The notes below the pieces were generated by a model. It ran no database searches, was not told the DNA's origin, and worked only from the letters and a program-made list of their open reading frames with translations. A DNA stretch of 64,000 bases from Grammothele lineata (lineage: Eukaryota; Basidiomycota; Agaricomycetes; Polyporales; Polyporaceae): positions 1-64,000 of the forward strand of contig NDFF03000320.1 of the NCBI GenBank assembly GCA_002150815.3, read 5' to 3'. The position numbers and the translations under genes were made by a program. Of the stretch, positions 36,828-51,442 are shown in pieces (the first letter of the stretch is position 1; every line of letters starts with the position of its first letter).

Positions 36828-38080
36828 CTACGCGGCCTTAGGGGGATTCCAGGGACCAGCATCGCTGAGGGAACAACCTCCGGCGCACTGGCAGGCACCG
36901 CCGAACTCCTTGGGGAGATTCTCGACGGGAATCTGCATGAGTAGCTTGTCCTTGTACCCCGACCCGAGGATGTCGATCTTGGCGACGGTCGCCTCGTCGA
37001 GCCAGGGCTTGATGAAGGTCCAGACGGTGGAGAACGCCCAAGGAGCGTTGATGATGTAGAACTTGCCCATCGTCTCCGGGTAGCGGTCCTGGCCGATCTT
37101 GGCGGCCTGCATGACGTAGTCCTTGACGCGGTAGAAGTTCGAGAGCGAGACGTTCGCGAGGTCGAGGATCGTGCAGGATGTCTCGACCGGGTGGCCCACC
37201 GCGGCGGAGCACGCGGGCAGGCGCTCGTGCAGGAACTTCTCGTATTCGAGCACAAGCCGCTGCAGCTGCCGCTCCTGGGTAGTGAGTGCGTAGAGGGCCT
37301 TGATGTCCAGCAGCCCGAGCCGCTCGATGTAGATTGGCCGCCCGTCCTGTTTTGGCGCCCCACGATTGACAATCACGGTGGAGGGCGCGGCACGCAGCAG
37401 GCGGTGGAGCGGATAGGATATCGTGCATCATGGATTGCACGGTCAGATACGGTCTACAACAACAGACAGGGGCGAGCGCGTGCGCACCTTGTCGGTTTTA
37501 TGGTAGTACTGGGGGTAGTACTTGTCCACTTGTTCCTTCTCCTTGAAGTCAAAGTTCCTAACAGGGCGCACGCGTCAGCAGCTACACCTCGAGAAGAGGA
37601 CTCAACCACAAAACTCACGCCATGATGTCATCCACGCCAAATTCGACGCGCCACTGCTCACAGTCGAGCAGCATCTGCTTCGCTTTCTCCACGTCGAATC
37701 GCCTGGCGCGCAAGAACCTGTATGCAAGCCGGCGGTCGCACGAGCGCCGTAAAATCAGCGTCCGCGTTGTGTCCCATCGCGGCATGCATCGCCTGCCGGC
37801 CGTCTCTGGCCCCTTTACCATCGCAGCACCCGAGCAAGAGTGCCACGACGACTGACGAAGGGCACACGGGCGATGCGCCACAGGGCAAGACGAATACTTA
37901 CCGAAGCAGAGTAGGGTCGTCCATGCGCTCAGGAACGAACTTGCCCGCCTCCTGGAGCTCCTTCTTGAGGCGGTCGAGCGCGGCCTGCTGCTCGGCTGTT
38001 AGGTTGCCCACGCGGCCGGGAGGCGGTTTGTAGTTGGGGTCCGTGGCCGTGGCGGGGGTGGGTGCTGCGCTCGTACTCAT
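36828..38080 (-). CDS. SEC14: Sec14-like phosphatidylinositol/phosphatidylcholine transfer protein
   Basis: Cytosolic lipid-transfer protein needed for Golgi secretion in yeast. The start at 38080 gives MSTSAAPTPATATDPNYKPP, a fungal Sec14-type leader. The CRAL-TRIO N-terminal helices follow (LTAEQQAALDRLKKELQEAG, LLRFLRARRFDVEKAKQML), then [20 protein letters not shown]. The lipid-binding domain has LEYEKFLHERLPACS, SCTILDLANVSLSNFYRVKD, FYIINAPWAFSTVWTFIKPW and LMQIPVENLPKEFGG. It ends CQCAGGCSLSDAGPWNPPKAA. At least four exons are present; one intron is long (about 37.72-37.90 kb) and carries a spurious open frame. Confidence 0.93.
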
Positions 38081-38982
38081 CTTGGTGGAATCGTATATCT
38101 GTATCTGTTCTACTTGAGAGAAGGATGTAGAGCCGAGGGCGAGGGAAGCGAAGGCGTAAGCGTAAAGGGGAGGTCGTAAACTGAGAGGTGGTGGTCGTGT
38201 GCAAAAGACGGCGGCAAGGGCGATATGGACGTCGGAGATGAGCTGGAGGGCTGGGCGTGCGGTGCGGAGGAGGCGTCCGCATAAGGAAGGCCTCTTAAAG
38301 GCACTGATCATCTCTTACCCGGCGCTTGTCTCTGACCATCCTAACACATCTATGACAGATCCTGCACGCATCCCGTCGAGATGGACGCCGCCCACTGAAA
38401 CTACTGCAGCCGATGCGCGAGGCTTGATCACGAGCGGATGGTCGAGATATAAGGCGGTACTGCTACAGACACTTTTGATTACTGATGTACAGAACCCGGG
38501 GCCGCAAGTTGAGTCGCAGCATGCACCAGGCTCATTTACTACTCGGGGTACACTACTACGCGGGTGAACAGGAACAGGCCGGTGCGCGCGGGAGGCTACT
38601 GGAAGATCGCCGCACAGATCGTGGACGCTGGCCTGTATGATTTGGACAGGGCGGATGGGCGGGGTGTGAGGGTTAACGGAGGTCGTGTGGGCGTAAAGGG
38701 AAGGGTGAACGGGCGATAAGGGTAGGGGGTCGTAACGGATGAGGGGATGGGGTGTGCGGATATGGGGTAGTTGCAAGTAAACCGAAACCGGTCGTGCAGG
38801 TTGAAGTGCAGTGTCGTGAGCAGTTAAAGAGTGACGGAGATGTACGGGAGACGCGAAGATCCAAGTCGTCATGTGGAGGGTCAATGATTATGTGTAATAT
38901 GTCGTCGAGGGAATAAAAGAGCAACCAGACCAAACGCCAGCAGAGAGGATAAGAGGGGGGGAGAATAGAAGGTTCGGGCAAC
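38081..38982. other. Geneless stretch before SEC14, 902 bases
   Basis: It lies between the SEC14 start and the EMG1 stop. Open frames on the minus strand are Pro/His/Thr-rich without family resemblance. The SEC14 promoter must lie near 38081-38300. Confidence 0.35.
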
Positions 38983-40522
38983 TCAAACAATGTCCCAGAG
39001 GTCTTCCAGCGCACAGCAAAACTGCATGCGAGCGCAAGTCAGCCCACAAGCCTCGTCGCGCGCGCACTCATCGGCACGCACCTTGCCACACGCGACGGAC
39101 GCGCTGAGCGGGTACTCGCTAATCGAGATCTTGTGGTCCACGACACCGTCCGCGAAGTCGTCCTTCCCACGCGCCATCGCACCTACGAAGACGGCGATGT
39201 TGTGCGTCTCCGGTAGGGTCGGCAGGTACTTGGACAGCTTGGTCGTCTCCGCGTCCCCGGACAAAGCTAGAAGATCGTAACCTCGTCAGTATATGCAGCA
39301 ATGCCGATCTGTGTAAAGTTAGAAGAGGGAGCGTGATACATACTGAGCTTGATCGTGTTCGCGGGCAGGTGGTCCGTGACGGGGTTCTGAGCGTACGTAC
39401 AAGTGTGAGCGGGGTGATCGATAGCCAGTTCACCGCACGGACAGCGCGCGCGAAGCACGTACCTTGATCACCTTGAGGAGCTTTTCAGGTCCGTTGACGC
39501 CACGAATGGATAACTTGTGCAGGAGTTGCACTGGGGATCGCGCGTGTGCGTGAGCTTTCGGCCGCGCGAAAAATGCGTGCACGGAGGGCAGTGGAAGGGG
39601 CGCGTGGACGCACCCATGAGCCCACTGAACCGCTTGAAGGTGCGGGGAATACGGACATGGGGGTTGACCTCGATGAGGACGCCCTTGGCGGTGTGGATGT
39701 ACACTTGGAGGAGGCCGGCCTTGTTGAGCGGCGAGTCGAGGAGGGTCAAGAGGCACTGCGGAGGGCGCGATCGCGTTCAAGCCCCTGTCCTGGCAAACGC
39801 TGAAAGCGGAGGAAAACTGCAAAACGCACCTGGTGGGTGATGTCCGGGCGCGCGTCGGCGATGTCGCGACCGGTCTTGGCGAGGATGCCCTGGTGGTCGT
39901 CGCAGTTGAGGAGAGCGTACTTGACGTCGCCCTCGCGGCCATTCTTGCCCCTGCCGGCGGTGGAGACGCGGTAAGCCTCAAGGCAGGCCTGCTCGAGGAT
40001 GACGTAGAGCTTGCGCTGGGTAGAGCTGGGACCGCCCTTGGCGACGTGAGCCTGGACGGGAAGCATGAGGGGGTTGGCCTGCTGCTTAAGGGGGTTGTTG
40101 GAGGTGGGGCCCTGCTGCATCATTTTTCGGGCCTTGGACGAGGGGAGGGGACGAGTGGGGCGTTCGTTAATTTTAGAGTCTGCGAGCACGGCGTTGGAGG
40201 CGGGCGGGAGGGAGAGGCGTGCGGAGGTGGTGGTGGTGGGAGAGGACGAGCGGTCGATCTGCATGGCATCCGCGTCCGGGATGACGGGAGTCGGGGCTTG
40301 TTCCTTTTCGGACGGACCGTCGTCGTCGCTGCTGGAGTCTTCGCTGTGGTCGGACTCGGGGTGGCGCTTGTGAAGGAGACGACGGTCGTTGGGAGGAGTG
40401 GACTTTGGCCGTGCAGGGACGTGTGTGGGCAGGGAGGGCTCTGGCTGGCCTGCGGGGGAGAGAACGGGCCGGGTGATGTTGCCCGAGTGACGGCGGCGGC
40501 GGGGAGCGGCGGCGGAGGTCAT
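38983..40522 (-). CDS. EMG1: 18S rRNA N1-methyltransferase EMG1/NEP1
   Basis: SPOUT-class methyltransferase that modifies a pseudouridine in 18S rRNA and is needed for 40S assembly. The family core is nearly unmistakable: [98 protein letters not shown], then [16 protein letters not shown] and [14 protein letters not shown] last short exon adds [12 protein letters not shown]. About six exons. The N-terminus is unusual: roughly 165 residues precede the core, rich in Arg, Ser, Pro and acidic runs ([15 protein letters not shown]), whereas yeast Nep1 has only ~40. Confidence 0.93.
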
Positions 40523-41269
40523 GATGCACGACGGAAAGGGCGAGCAGGGCCGGGACGAGGGACGAAGGGGAAGAAAAGAATGGATGGGTAGCCGAGGCGG
40601 GAGAAATAAGAGGAAAGGGAGGCGAGAGGAGAGGAGGCAAGAGCGAGCGGGAGCACGACGGACACAGGCAAGAGACGCACGAGCACCGATCGGCTCGAGG
40701 CACCGAATTCACGCAAACAACTGTCCCAGTCCCCGCTCGCCCAGGTCTCAGCACCTCTCAGCCGACTCGGCCTTCAACGTTCAACGCTCGTCGCGTCTCT
40801 CTCCCACCGCTATCGGCCGACTTCTGCTCGTGTAATGCACCCTCGCCTTTACGTATCCCCACAAACATGACTCCTCCCCCGGCCCGTCCCTCTCGCCTGC
40901 CTAGGGTGCGCATCACAGTGTCCTCTACTGCTCGGTCCGACCCATGCATCACAGCAGTAGGCGTATCACAGTGTGTGCGTCCTACAAGGCTTCGGCGGTA
41001 CCACGTACTACGTCCGGCATCTCGTGACAATTAATAGACAGAGAACTGTTAAGAAGCTCCTTTGCGTCGTATGCATGTTGCCGACAGAGATTTTCTGCAC
41101 GAGATTATACAAGGGGAGAGAACACTTGTGTCGTACACCACCACCCTTCATTCTGTTGCTCGGTTCGGCGCGAGTAGCAGTTGTGTGTCGCCTATCCATT
41201 CGTCCTCCGCGAGCGATTCGCACGGACGCGGGTTCGCACCCGCCTCGCGCTTCCATGGCTGCTCTCTCA
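40523..41269. other. Intergenic region EMG1 / UPRT, 747 bases
   Basis: It holds the EMG1 promoter and the UPRT 3' end. Purine-rich DNA at 40530-40650 gives spurious Arg/Lys frames. CTTCAACGTTCAACGCTCG at 40772-40790 matches the dispersed intergenic motif seen near 28380 and 30560. Confidence 0.35.
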
Positions 41270-43592
<2,323 letters not shown>

Positions 43593-46235
43593 TCACACTG
43601 TCGCAGTCGTCACCGGCGGAGGCGTCGCCACGGCCGTTGTCGCTACCGTCGCCGTCGCGCCTCCACAGACGGTCTGAGTGTCGCTGGGGGCAGGGCCCCA
43701 CACGTTCGGGTACACGCACCCCGCAACTTCCGTCGCTGCCAGCGCCGTGTCGCTTGGGTCTGCCCACCCGTCACCCTCCGAGGCCGTCGCAGCGGTGAAC
43801 ACGGGCGTTGGGAGCGTCACCGCCGCGGCCGTCGTGGTGTACATCGGCAGCTGCGCTGGGTCCGCGCCGTTCACGTTTGAAATCTGTGGAGGGGGATACT
43901 GCGAGAATGACTGGAGCGCGGTGGCGGAGATCGTGCCCGCGCCCGCCCCACCCGTCTGCCAGGACTGGTAGGTGCCATTGAAGGGTACGTTTTGCGCGAA
44001 TCCGAGCGACTCGCAGATTCCGAGCGCCGTGCGTGGGTCCGAGGGCATCCACCCTAATGAGTTATTATCAACGAGTGTGGACAGAGGAGGCCACGAATCT
44101 GAGCCCACCTTGCTCCAGGCCAAGCGAGTATGACCAGAACGGCGCCTCGACCTTATTCGTGATCGACGAGTTGCCAACCTTCCACGTCCAATAGAACCAC
44201 CCGGGTTGATGCATCCCGTCCATCTGAGAGAGCACAAAGTTCTGGATGCCAACCTTCATATCGTCCGTCCAGTTTAGGTAGTCGTCCCACACATCACAGT
44301 CAGTTGCGGACGGGTTCGCGCCGACGTTGAGTACCCATTTGCCACAGTCGTTGATCGCACCGCTGAACTCGCCGGAGAGCGTGATGCCGAACGTTGTCTG
44401 AGACTGGTTGTTGATAAATGCCTGACAGCCGACCTGGGGCCAGTGATCGAGCGGGTGGTTGAAATCTCCTCCAAACGCCACGTAGGGATGGGTATCAAGG
44501 ATGATGCGCTGTGATCATGATCAGCAGCGAGTAGCCACAGAAAATCACGCCAACCTACGTCCGAACCAGGTAGGAAGTCAGCCCACGAGCCGGTCCCCTG
44601 GAAGCCGTCGTGAATGACAATGTATGCTCCTTTACCGATACCCGTCTACAAGAATGCCGTTAAGTTCTCGTCGGAGATCTAAGGACAAACAACACTGACA
44701 ATTTCGCGAATCATGTCGTGTGCCTGTAAATAGCTGTACAGCGATTCGTTGAGCATTTATAGACTTGCACAGACATACGACACTTACAACCGCGTGAGTT
44801 GGTCGCGGCCAATGATTCCAAGCAGCGGCTCGTTGATGATGCCAAACATCGGCACCACGTCCTGATACTCCTTCTGGCTGATAAACTCCGCAATATAGCG
44901 GATGTAGTCCATCGTCCTTTGCGCGTTCGCCACTCCCATGAACCCGTTTAGGAAATTTGTCGGCCCCAAGCGACCCGAGTGGTTAAACCCGTTCTGCGAA
45001 CCAGGGGTAGTGTGCAACTCGAGATAGACGCGGAGGCCGTACTTTCGCGCCCATTGGAGCGCGAGAAGGACGTAGTCCCACGCCTTCTTCTCCAGGAAAG
45101 GCTCGCCCGGCCATGTCTCGATCGCCCAGTACGGCACGGGGAGGCGAACCCAGTTGAGGCCCGCCCCGGCGATCTGCGCGAAGTCCTGCTCGGTCTGCGG
45201 AGAAATGGACACGCGTCAGAATTCCCATGTGAGAACGGCGGCGGATTGATGAACGAGGGAACACGCACAATGAAGGTCTTGTAGTGCTCCTCGATCTGCT
45301 GGATGCCGCCGCCGTCGCTGGTGTCGTTGAGCATGGCGACACTCAGGCTCCATTCGTCTACGACCAGGCCGCCGGGGAGTGCTGGAGTGGGGGTCGAGTT
45401 TTGGTACTTCTCGAATAGTGAAGGGACGATGAACGGCTCGAGTACAAGCCAGCCTCCGAGGTTCACGCCACGGATCTGGTCGTTGAAGTAGTCCCACGAC
45501 TCGTTCAGCGTGGGGGTGAACGACTGCGCACGGGCCCCGTTGTTGAAAGGGTCCGCGGGATCGGCCACCCCTGCGAGAATGAGACGAGCAGGCGGTTGGT
45601 ATGCGCCCGTCAGCAATGATGTCACGACGTTCTAAACGGGCCGGGAAAAGCTTGTGCTCACACGTTCCGCCGAACGGATTCTTGTACGTGAATGAGGTGC
45701 CGTCCGCCATCGTGATCACGGATCCGTCACCCCCGCTGGTCGCGCCTGTAGGGGACTCGGGGTTCGTGGCCGACCCGCTGCCGCTCTTTCCTCCTGCTGA
45801 AGAAGAGGCCGAGCTCTTCTTCTTAATGACGGTGAAGAAGATAGGAAGGAACACTGCGAGGAAGACGACAATGATCGCTACCGCCGCGATCCCCAGCCAC
45901 ATTAAACGTCGCCTGCGTGCCGGAGGCGCATTGGGCTTCTCCGTGTCTGTAAGGGGTGCGTCGGATGGATGCCGATCATAGTCTTCGCTGAGGAAGGGCC
46001 GCGAGGCGGCTGGGGATGAGCCTGCCGGAAGGCCAGCATAGGAGTTCTGAGCGGGCGTAGAGAATGGGTTCGTGTACGGAGTGGCGGGCGTGGCGGGCGT
46101 GGCGGGCGTCTCCGCACCGAGAGGCATTGTCTCGGAAGGGATGGGAGTGGCGGGAGCGCTAGCCTCGTGTGAGGGCGCGGCGGAGTCCCTGAAGGGAGAC
46201 GGGCCATGGAAGTCTTCCCGGGAGGCTGAGGCCAT
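43593..46235 (-). CDS. Membrane-anchored GH5 exo-beta-1,3-glucanase
   Basis: Cell-wall enzyme that releases glucose from beta-1,3-glucan. The start at 46235 gives a Pro/Thr/Ala-rich cytosolic head of ~110 residues. A basic stop and one membrane helix follow (RRRRLMWLGIAAVAIIVVFL, type II), then a Ser/Gly linker. The catalytic domain has IRGVNLGGWLVLEPFIVPSL, GLNWVRLPVPYWAIE, YGLRVYLELHTTPGSQNGFN, the acid/base motif FGIINEPLLG, LDTHPYVAF and the nucleophile region GITLSGEFSGAINDCGKW, ending with WFYWTWKVGNS. A 36-nt exon (44696-44731) encodes YLQAHDMIREI. The last ~130 residues are Ala/Thr/Pro-rich. The layout resembles Aspergillus ExgD-type enzymes. Confidence 0.92.
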
Positions 46236-48896
46236 GGCTGCCGTAGGATGTGCCTAGGCGGAGGGAATGGAGGCAGCGAGGGTGACGGGAGGAGGGAGGA
46301 CGGGTTGGTCTGGGCATGTGTCGGGTTGAAAAGCGAACGGGAAGGGGCGCCTGCATGCCGGATAGAATCTAATGATAGGTGGTGGGAGGGGACGCCGGGG
46401 AAAGTCTGAGGACGGGCGATAAGAATACGGCCTGCGGGGGCTCTCATGCGGACGGCCGGGAGAAGGCGTGGAGTGGGCGAGTTCGCCATCAAACACAAGT
46501 GCGCTCTCGGAGCGCATGTGCGCGCAAGTGACGCGGTGCGCGTCCGTCAGGCGCGAGTCGCGGCCTGTCTCTGCACCGGGTGCGCTAGAGAAGGCTAGAA
46601 GAAAGACGATAAGGCAGCCCAGAGGGAGGGAGAGCGCAGAGCAGGCGCAGAGCGAGCCGCGCGACGTCATTCATCATCAAATCCAAGCGGTCTTGAAACC
46701 GCCGCGACGGGCACATGGGGGCCGTGGCCGTCGACGCTGTGGACAGTCGTCGCCGGGTTTGGGCTAGAGAGATCGCAGGGGCGGTGAAATTGCAACGGGG
46801 CGGCGGGGGAAAGGAGGATCAGACTTTCAGGGGGGCGAGTGCGCGAAGGTTCTGTTTCCGGCTCGGAGAGAGTGTGTGCAAAGGTGCGACATTTCCCGGC
46901 GTGGCGTGGCGCTGGGGTCTTGGACTGTCAGATTCCGGAGAAGAAGCGCTGTCCGGGCAACAGTCTTGCATATGATCACTGTGCGGATGCATTGAGCTTG
47001 TGGAGGTTGAGAGGAGGAACTCTGCAGAAACATCAGTGGTTGTGGGCAGAGAAAGGATCCTAAGCTGGGACCGGGGCGACGGCAATGGATGACGGGCGGT
47101 CAAGACGGCCCGATGCCCAATCGGGTTCGGCAAGATCAGCCCTTCGGGCCCGCGTTTCTCGCCTTCCCAATGACGTCATCGTCCCAACCACTGGCATTAC
47201 TTTGAACTCCAGGGCGCTGCTGATGTACGGCCCCTCCTTGGCCAACCGTCGTTGCACAAACGGTCGAGCGTACTAACGCTTGTCCCTTTTCGGTTGGTGC
47301 AGCTCTCGCACGACGGACGCTGCGTGCTGCTACCGACTTGACCAGGAGAACTCGGTGTCCTCGTCCCCGACAACTCTTACGGCGTACCTGAACGCTCGGA
47401 CTCGTGGCTCAGGCACGTCGACCAGCATCTAATGATTGTGGGACGTTATAGTAGCGCATCTGCCCACGCCCCCAATAAACTTTCGCTAACCACCACAATC
47501 TCTACCCCCAGTCAAACCACGTAGTCATCGGAAGCTCTCACAAAACAAATACGATGATGCTAGTACCTCTGTCACCATTAAAATTCCACTTAAGCCTTTC
47601 TTCGCAGTCGAATATCCATTGCGTGCGTCTAATGATGTAGTCGGCAAAATACTAACATGATCGTCGATGCAATGCTACAATGCACGTCGAACAGGCCGGC
47701 GTCTCGTTCCATGATGGATCGTAACGTCTGACAGCCGCCTGGTGCTCCTGTTTATACTGCTCTGTTAACCAGAGGCCCCGCGCATAACCCCGCTTGGTCC
47801 GGGGGCTCTTCGTATCACTTGGGACTGGTTCCCCACTCGCCAGATCGTCCGAAAACTTGATGAGTGCTGGCACTACCGCTGGTCATACAGCAGATTCCCT
47901 GTCCCCCAAGAGTCATTGCAGGCAGCTTCACTACGAACTCGCCCTCAAAATCGTCCATGACGCGCGTCGCCTTCGATGTCATCGGGCTGCGCTGGCTTTC
48001 TCCAGGACATAGCCACGCTAATATATATTACGGGTAGCATTCGAAATGGCTGTCAAGCATCTTTGACAGCTTCAATAGGCATGAAGAGTGAGGTTAAACC
48101 TAGCTGTCTTCCATCTTAGAAAGTGGAGTTGTACTATACGAGTCGATATCCAAGCTGGTGACATTTACCCGTTCAACGAAGCCAGATTCAGTACTCCAGA
48201 CTTGCACTACGCCAGTCGGTTCTGCAGCCAAATCTGGCGAGATACATATCAGGCTGTATCAGGGCGGAGCCTGAATCTGGCCGCTCAGGACGAAGTTGCC
48301 ATCACTGAGCGGGCTGGGGACGAGCCTAGAACGTCGTCACCTATGAAATTGAGCAGGCGTCTCGCACCTCAGCAGTAGCACCACAAGGACATGCCCTACG
48401 CCTCCCCGAGCACGTCCAGCCCGGGATGAGGTCTATCTGCTGTGGAAGAGTGCTACGTCCTTGTTTGAGGTGGGCGGCAGGGGTTTTCACCGTCGCCTGC
48501 CATAGTTTGTGACATACATGCCAATAGTACCTGTAGCCACGAATTGTCCAATTGGTTGATTGCTATCGCCACTATCGCGCATCCTGACTTCTTCCATCCA
48601 CCAGGAACGTCGACGTCTGCTCTGTCGTTCGCTGTATCATCGCCACCCCCCGCTTTCTTGTGTACGTCGGGATGATATTGAAAGGTCAAATCAACCCCCA
48701 CTGCATCTTACGGTCAACCCGAGAGACCCTACTTGTTTGTCACCGGCACGTCGCTGCCTATTCGCCTCCGACATAGAGAGAGCAACCTCCTCTCGAAACG
48801 AAATAAACATGAACACGAATTCGCCGTCTGCTCCTTCCCTCTCCTTCCCTCTGCACAGAGAGCTCCGAGACCCTCAGGCGGTGAGCGTTACCTGGC
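46236..48896. other. Large geneless gap between the two glycosidases, 2661 bases
   Basis: This is the longest gene-free interval apart from the left end. A minus-strand frame at 46254-46670 starts with a signal-peptide-like stretch but turns Pro/Arg-rich and overlaps the likely 5' leader of the glucanase. Frames near 47.7 and 48.1 kb are short and look random. No TIRs, LTRs or tRNA were found. A CT-rich tract at 48800-48850 precedes the GH79 start. Confidence 0.4.
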
Positions 48897-51442
48897 ATGT
48901 TCTCGAAACTGAGGATTGCCGTCCTCGCGGGCTGTCTATTCTCCACCCTCGTCCGCGCCGACATCACTATCTATGGTCTTCAGGGGCAGACGACTATCAA
49001 CTTGGGTGGCCAAGCGACATCGACGGCCGCACCTACGACTTCGTTTGTGACGACCCATGGCGCGCCCCAGGAGACAGGCCCCGCCGCATACAACCAGTTT
49101 TATCTCGCCCCACCCGCGATCCCGGACCCCGCCCCGGCGAATACGTTTTCCATCAACGTACCGCAGGATGCGTCGGCAGCCCCGGGGCTCTCAATCAAAG
49201 TCAATGGAACATTCTTTGGGTTCTCGATAGAGTTGTCAGTGGCAAACCAGCTCAGTGAGTACTGTTAGTTCGCTAGAGCACGCTGACGCTGACTATGTCG
49301 GGGATCTAGTCGGAACCAGCTCGTAAGCTTAGGCATCGGCAAGCCTCGATATCTTGTCTTGCTGAGCGCTGATGCAGGACCGCACTCAAGCCGATTTTCT
49401 TGAATTTTATGAGTATCATAGCTGAGCGCGCCGGCGCAGTTCACGTACGCGTAGGCGGAAACACACAGGACACAGCTTACGTTGTAGAATCGCTTCCCAA
49501 TGGCAAATTTCTAGAGAAGGACAAAGAAGACGAGTCAAATCCGGTACGTCCCGACGCGTCTACGCATGCTAACGAAAGTATCGCTCACTCTGATGCCACA
49601 GACATCTACTCCAATCGTTGCTATCACGGCCGACCTCATCTATATGCTGGGCAACGTCTCCAACCTTGTCCCCGTAAAGTGGTACTTGGGTGAGCAGCTA
49701 TGGCATCTAGTTTCTCCTGCGTAAGCTTATCACATTCTCAGGGGTGCCGTTCAACGATACGAACTGGCGATTTGAGATCGCGGAACTCGGCGAGGCTATA
49801 CTGGGCGATAATCTTCTCGGATTTCAGGCTTCCAACGAACCCGATTTGTATCAAAGGTATCTTGGTTTGCATTACCAGCTAGCTGCGAAGCTTCATCTTG
49901 AGACAGACACGGTCATCGCCCGGACGGCTGGGGACCGCAGGACTTCTTCAACGAATTCGGAAGTATGACAGAAGCCTGGAAAGCTAACGGGAAAGTTCCG
50001 ATCAAGAACAACCTCATTGCGCCTAGTATCTCTTCAGGGTGGACCCCGGACGATATCTGGAACACAGACTTCGTGGAAACATACACGGACGTACTGTCTA
50101 TGATCTCCATGGAGCAGTGCGTCACTCCCAAGTTTTTGCTGCACCGCCTGAACTCATTCTCGTTTACGTGCGCCCCACAGCTACCCTAGTGATAATTGCG
50201 CAGTCATGTATCCGAACTCCGGTATCATGTACCACGACCCCTTGGATATGCTGCCCAGCTATCTGTCCCACCAGGCCGCGCTCAACCTAGTCAAACCCTA
50301 CCTCGACACATCTTCACGCTGTCTGGGCTGGGGGAAACCGTTTATCATGTTCGAAACTAACACGGCTTCGTGTGGTGGATTCCCTGGAATCAGCGACTCG
50401 TTCACGGCGACTCTATGGGGCCTGGACTATGCCATGCAGATGGCGTACACTAACTTTACGGCGGCCCTGTTCCATTTTGGTGGCCAGAACGTAGCATACA
50501 ACGTGAGCTGCTTTTTTTGAGTCCGTCGTGGATGTAGCTGATGCATACGCGTTGCAGCCATTTACCGGTAAGCGTAGCATTCATACCACTTACATATTAT
50601 GCTGATCCTTATGGGGCGTCGCTAGCCGCGCCTACGAACATGTCTTCAATAGAAAGCTGGACCGTCGGCCCAATCTTCTACTCAGCTGTGGTCGTAGCCG
50701 AAGCATTCGGTAACACGGGCACTGCGCAGGTCCTGGACCTCTTCCCTAACTATGGCAATGATCAAACCCCCGCCTACTCCATATACGAGAACGGCAACCT
50801 AGCGCGCATGGTTCTCATCAACTATATGACCGATCCTTCCGGCGGACATGACTACACTGCGACCATCAGCGTAGGGGGCGATGCCTTCGGCGAAGCGAAC
50901 GGGGTCCCTCCATCGGTCAAAGTGAAGTACCTCTCCGCCCCATCGGTCTCGGAGAAGGATAACATTACCTGGGCCGGACAGGTAGGCATTGCGCCTCGTC
51001 CGCGAGGAACCTCTTCATTTCGATCGTATGCTGACATCCCGCCTAGACACTCGGCGGTCATTACCGCGCCGACGGCCGCTGGCGCGGCACCGAGGACGTG
51101 CAAACCGTGTCATGCGATCAAGGTGCAAACACCTGCGCCATTCGTGTCCCCGCGCCGGGTGCTGCCCTCGTATTCTTCTCCGACGCCGCGCAGGCGGCGG
51201 CGGATAGTACTCCAGGCCCTACGACGTTTGCGACGTCGGTCGTCACTCAACGGAACACCGCGACGATCGACCGCGCGGTGCTCGCGACGTCGAACGGGCA
51301 AAGCGGGAAGATGCGAGTAGGGCATATGGGAAAGACGAGCGACGGCGCGGTGAGCGAGGCTGGGGTGAAAGGGCTCGTTGTTCCGAGCCTCTCGGTACAC
51401 CTACTGGGTGCCGTCGTCAGCATACTGGCAATGCTGTGGTGA
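48897..51442 (+). CDS. Secreted GH79-type glycoside hydrolase, probably GPI-anchored
   Basis: Related to basidiomycete beta-glucuronidase-type GH79 enzymes acting on glucuronic-acid-bearing polysaccharides. A signal peptide opens it (MFSKLRIAVLAGCLFSTLVRA). Then come FFGFSIELSVANQLIGTSS, ERAGAVHVRVGGNTQDTA, the acid/base motif FQASNEPDLYQR, GWGPQDFFNEFGSMTEAW, KNNLIAPSISSGWTPDDIW and the nucleophile region KPFIMFETNTASCGGFPG. The C-terminal beta domain has NLARMVLINYM and CAIRVPAPGAALVFFSD. The tail is a hydrophobic GPI-type signal (SLSVHLLGAVVSILAMLW). Exon 2 is 13 bases (49310-49322). The intron at 49857-49912 restores frame between SNEPDLYQR and HGHRPDGWGPQ; an acceptor at 50181 similarly gives MEHYPSDNCAVMYPN. 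About nine exons. Confidence 0.87.

Noticed and set aside
46254..46670. Minus-strand frame starting with a signal-peptide-like stretch
   Set aside because: It turns into Pro/Arg low complexity, ends just before the glucanase start and probably is 5' leader DNA.
47652..48378. Short frames in the glycosidase gap
   Set aside because: No family resemblance, no splice logic, weak codon use.
49913..49968. Apparent frameshift in GH79 after SNEPDLYQR
   Set aside because: A normal intron (about 49857-49912) restores frame, so the gene is intact.
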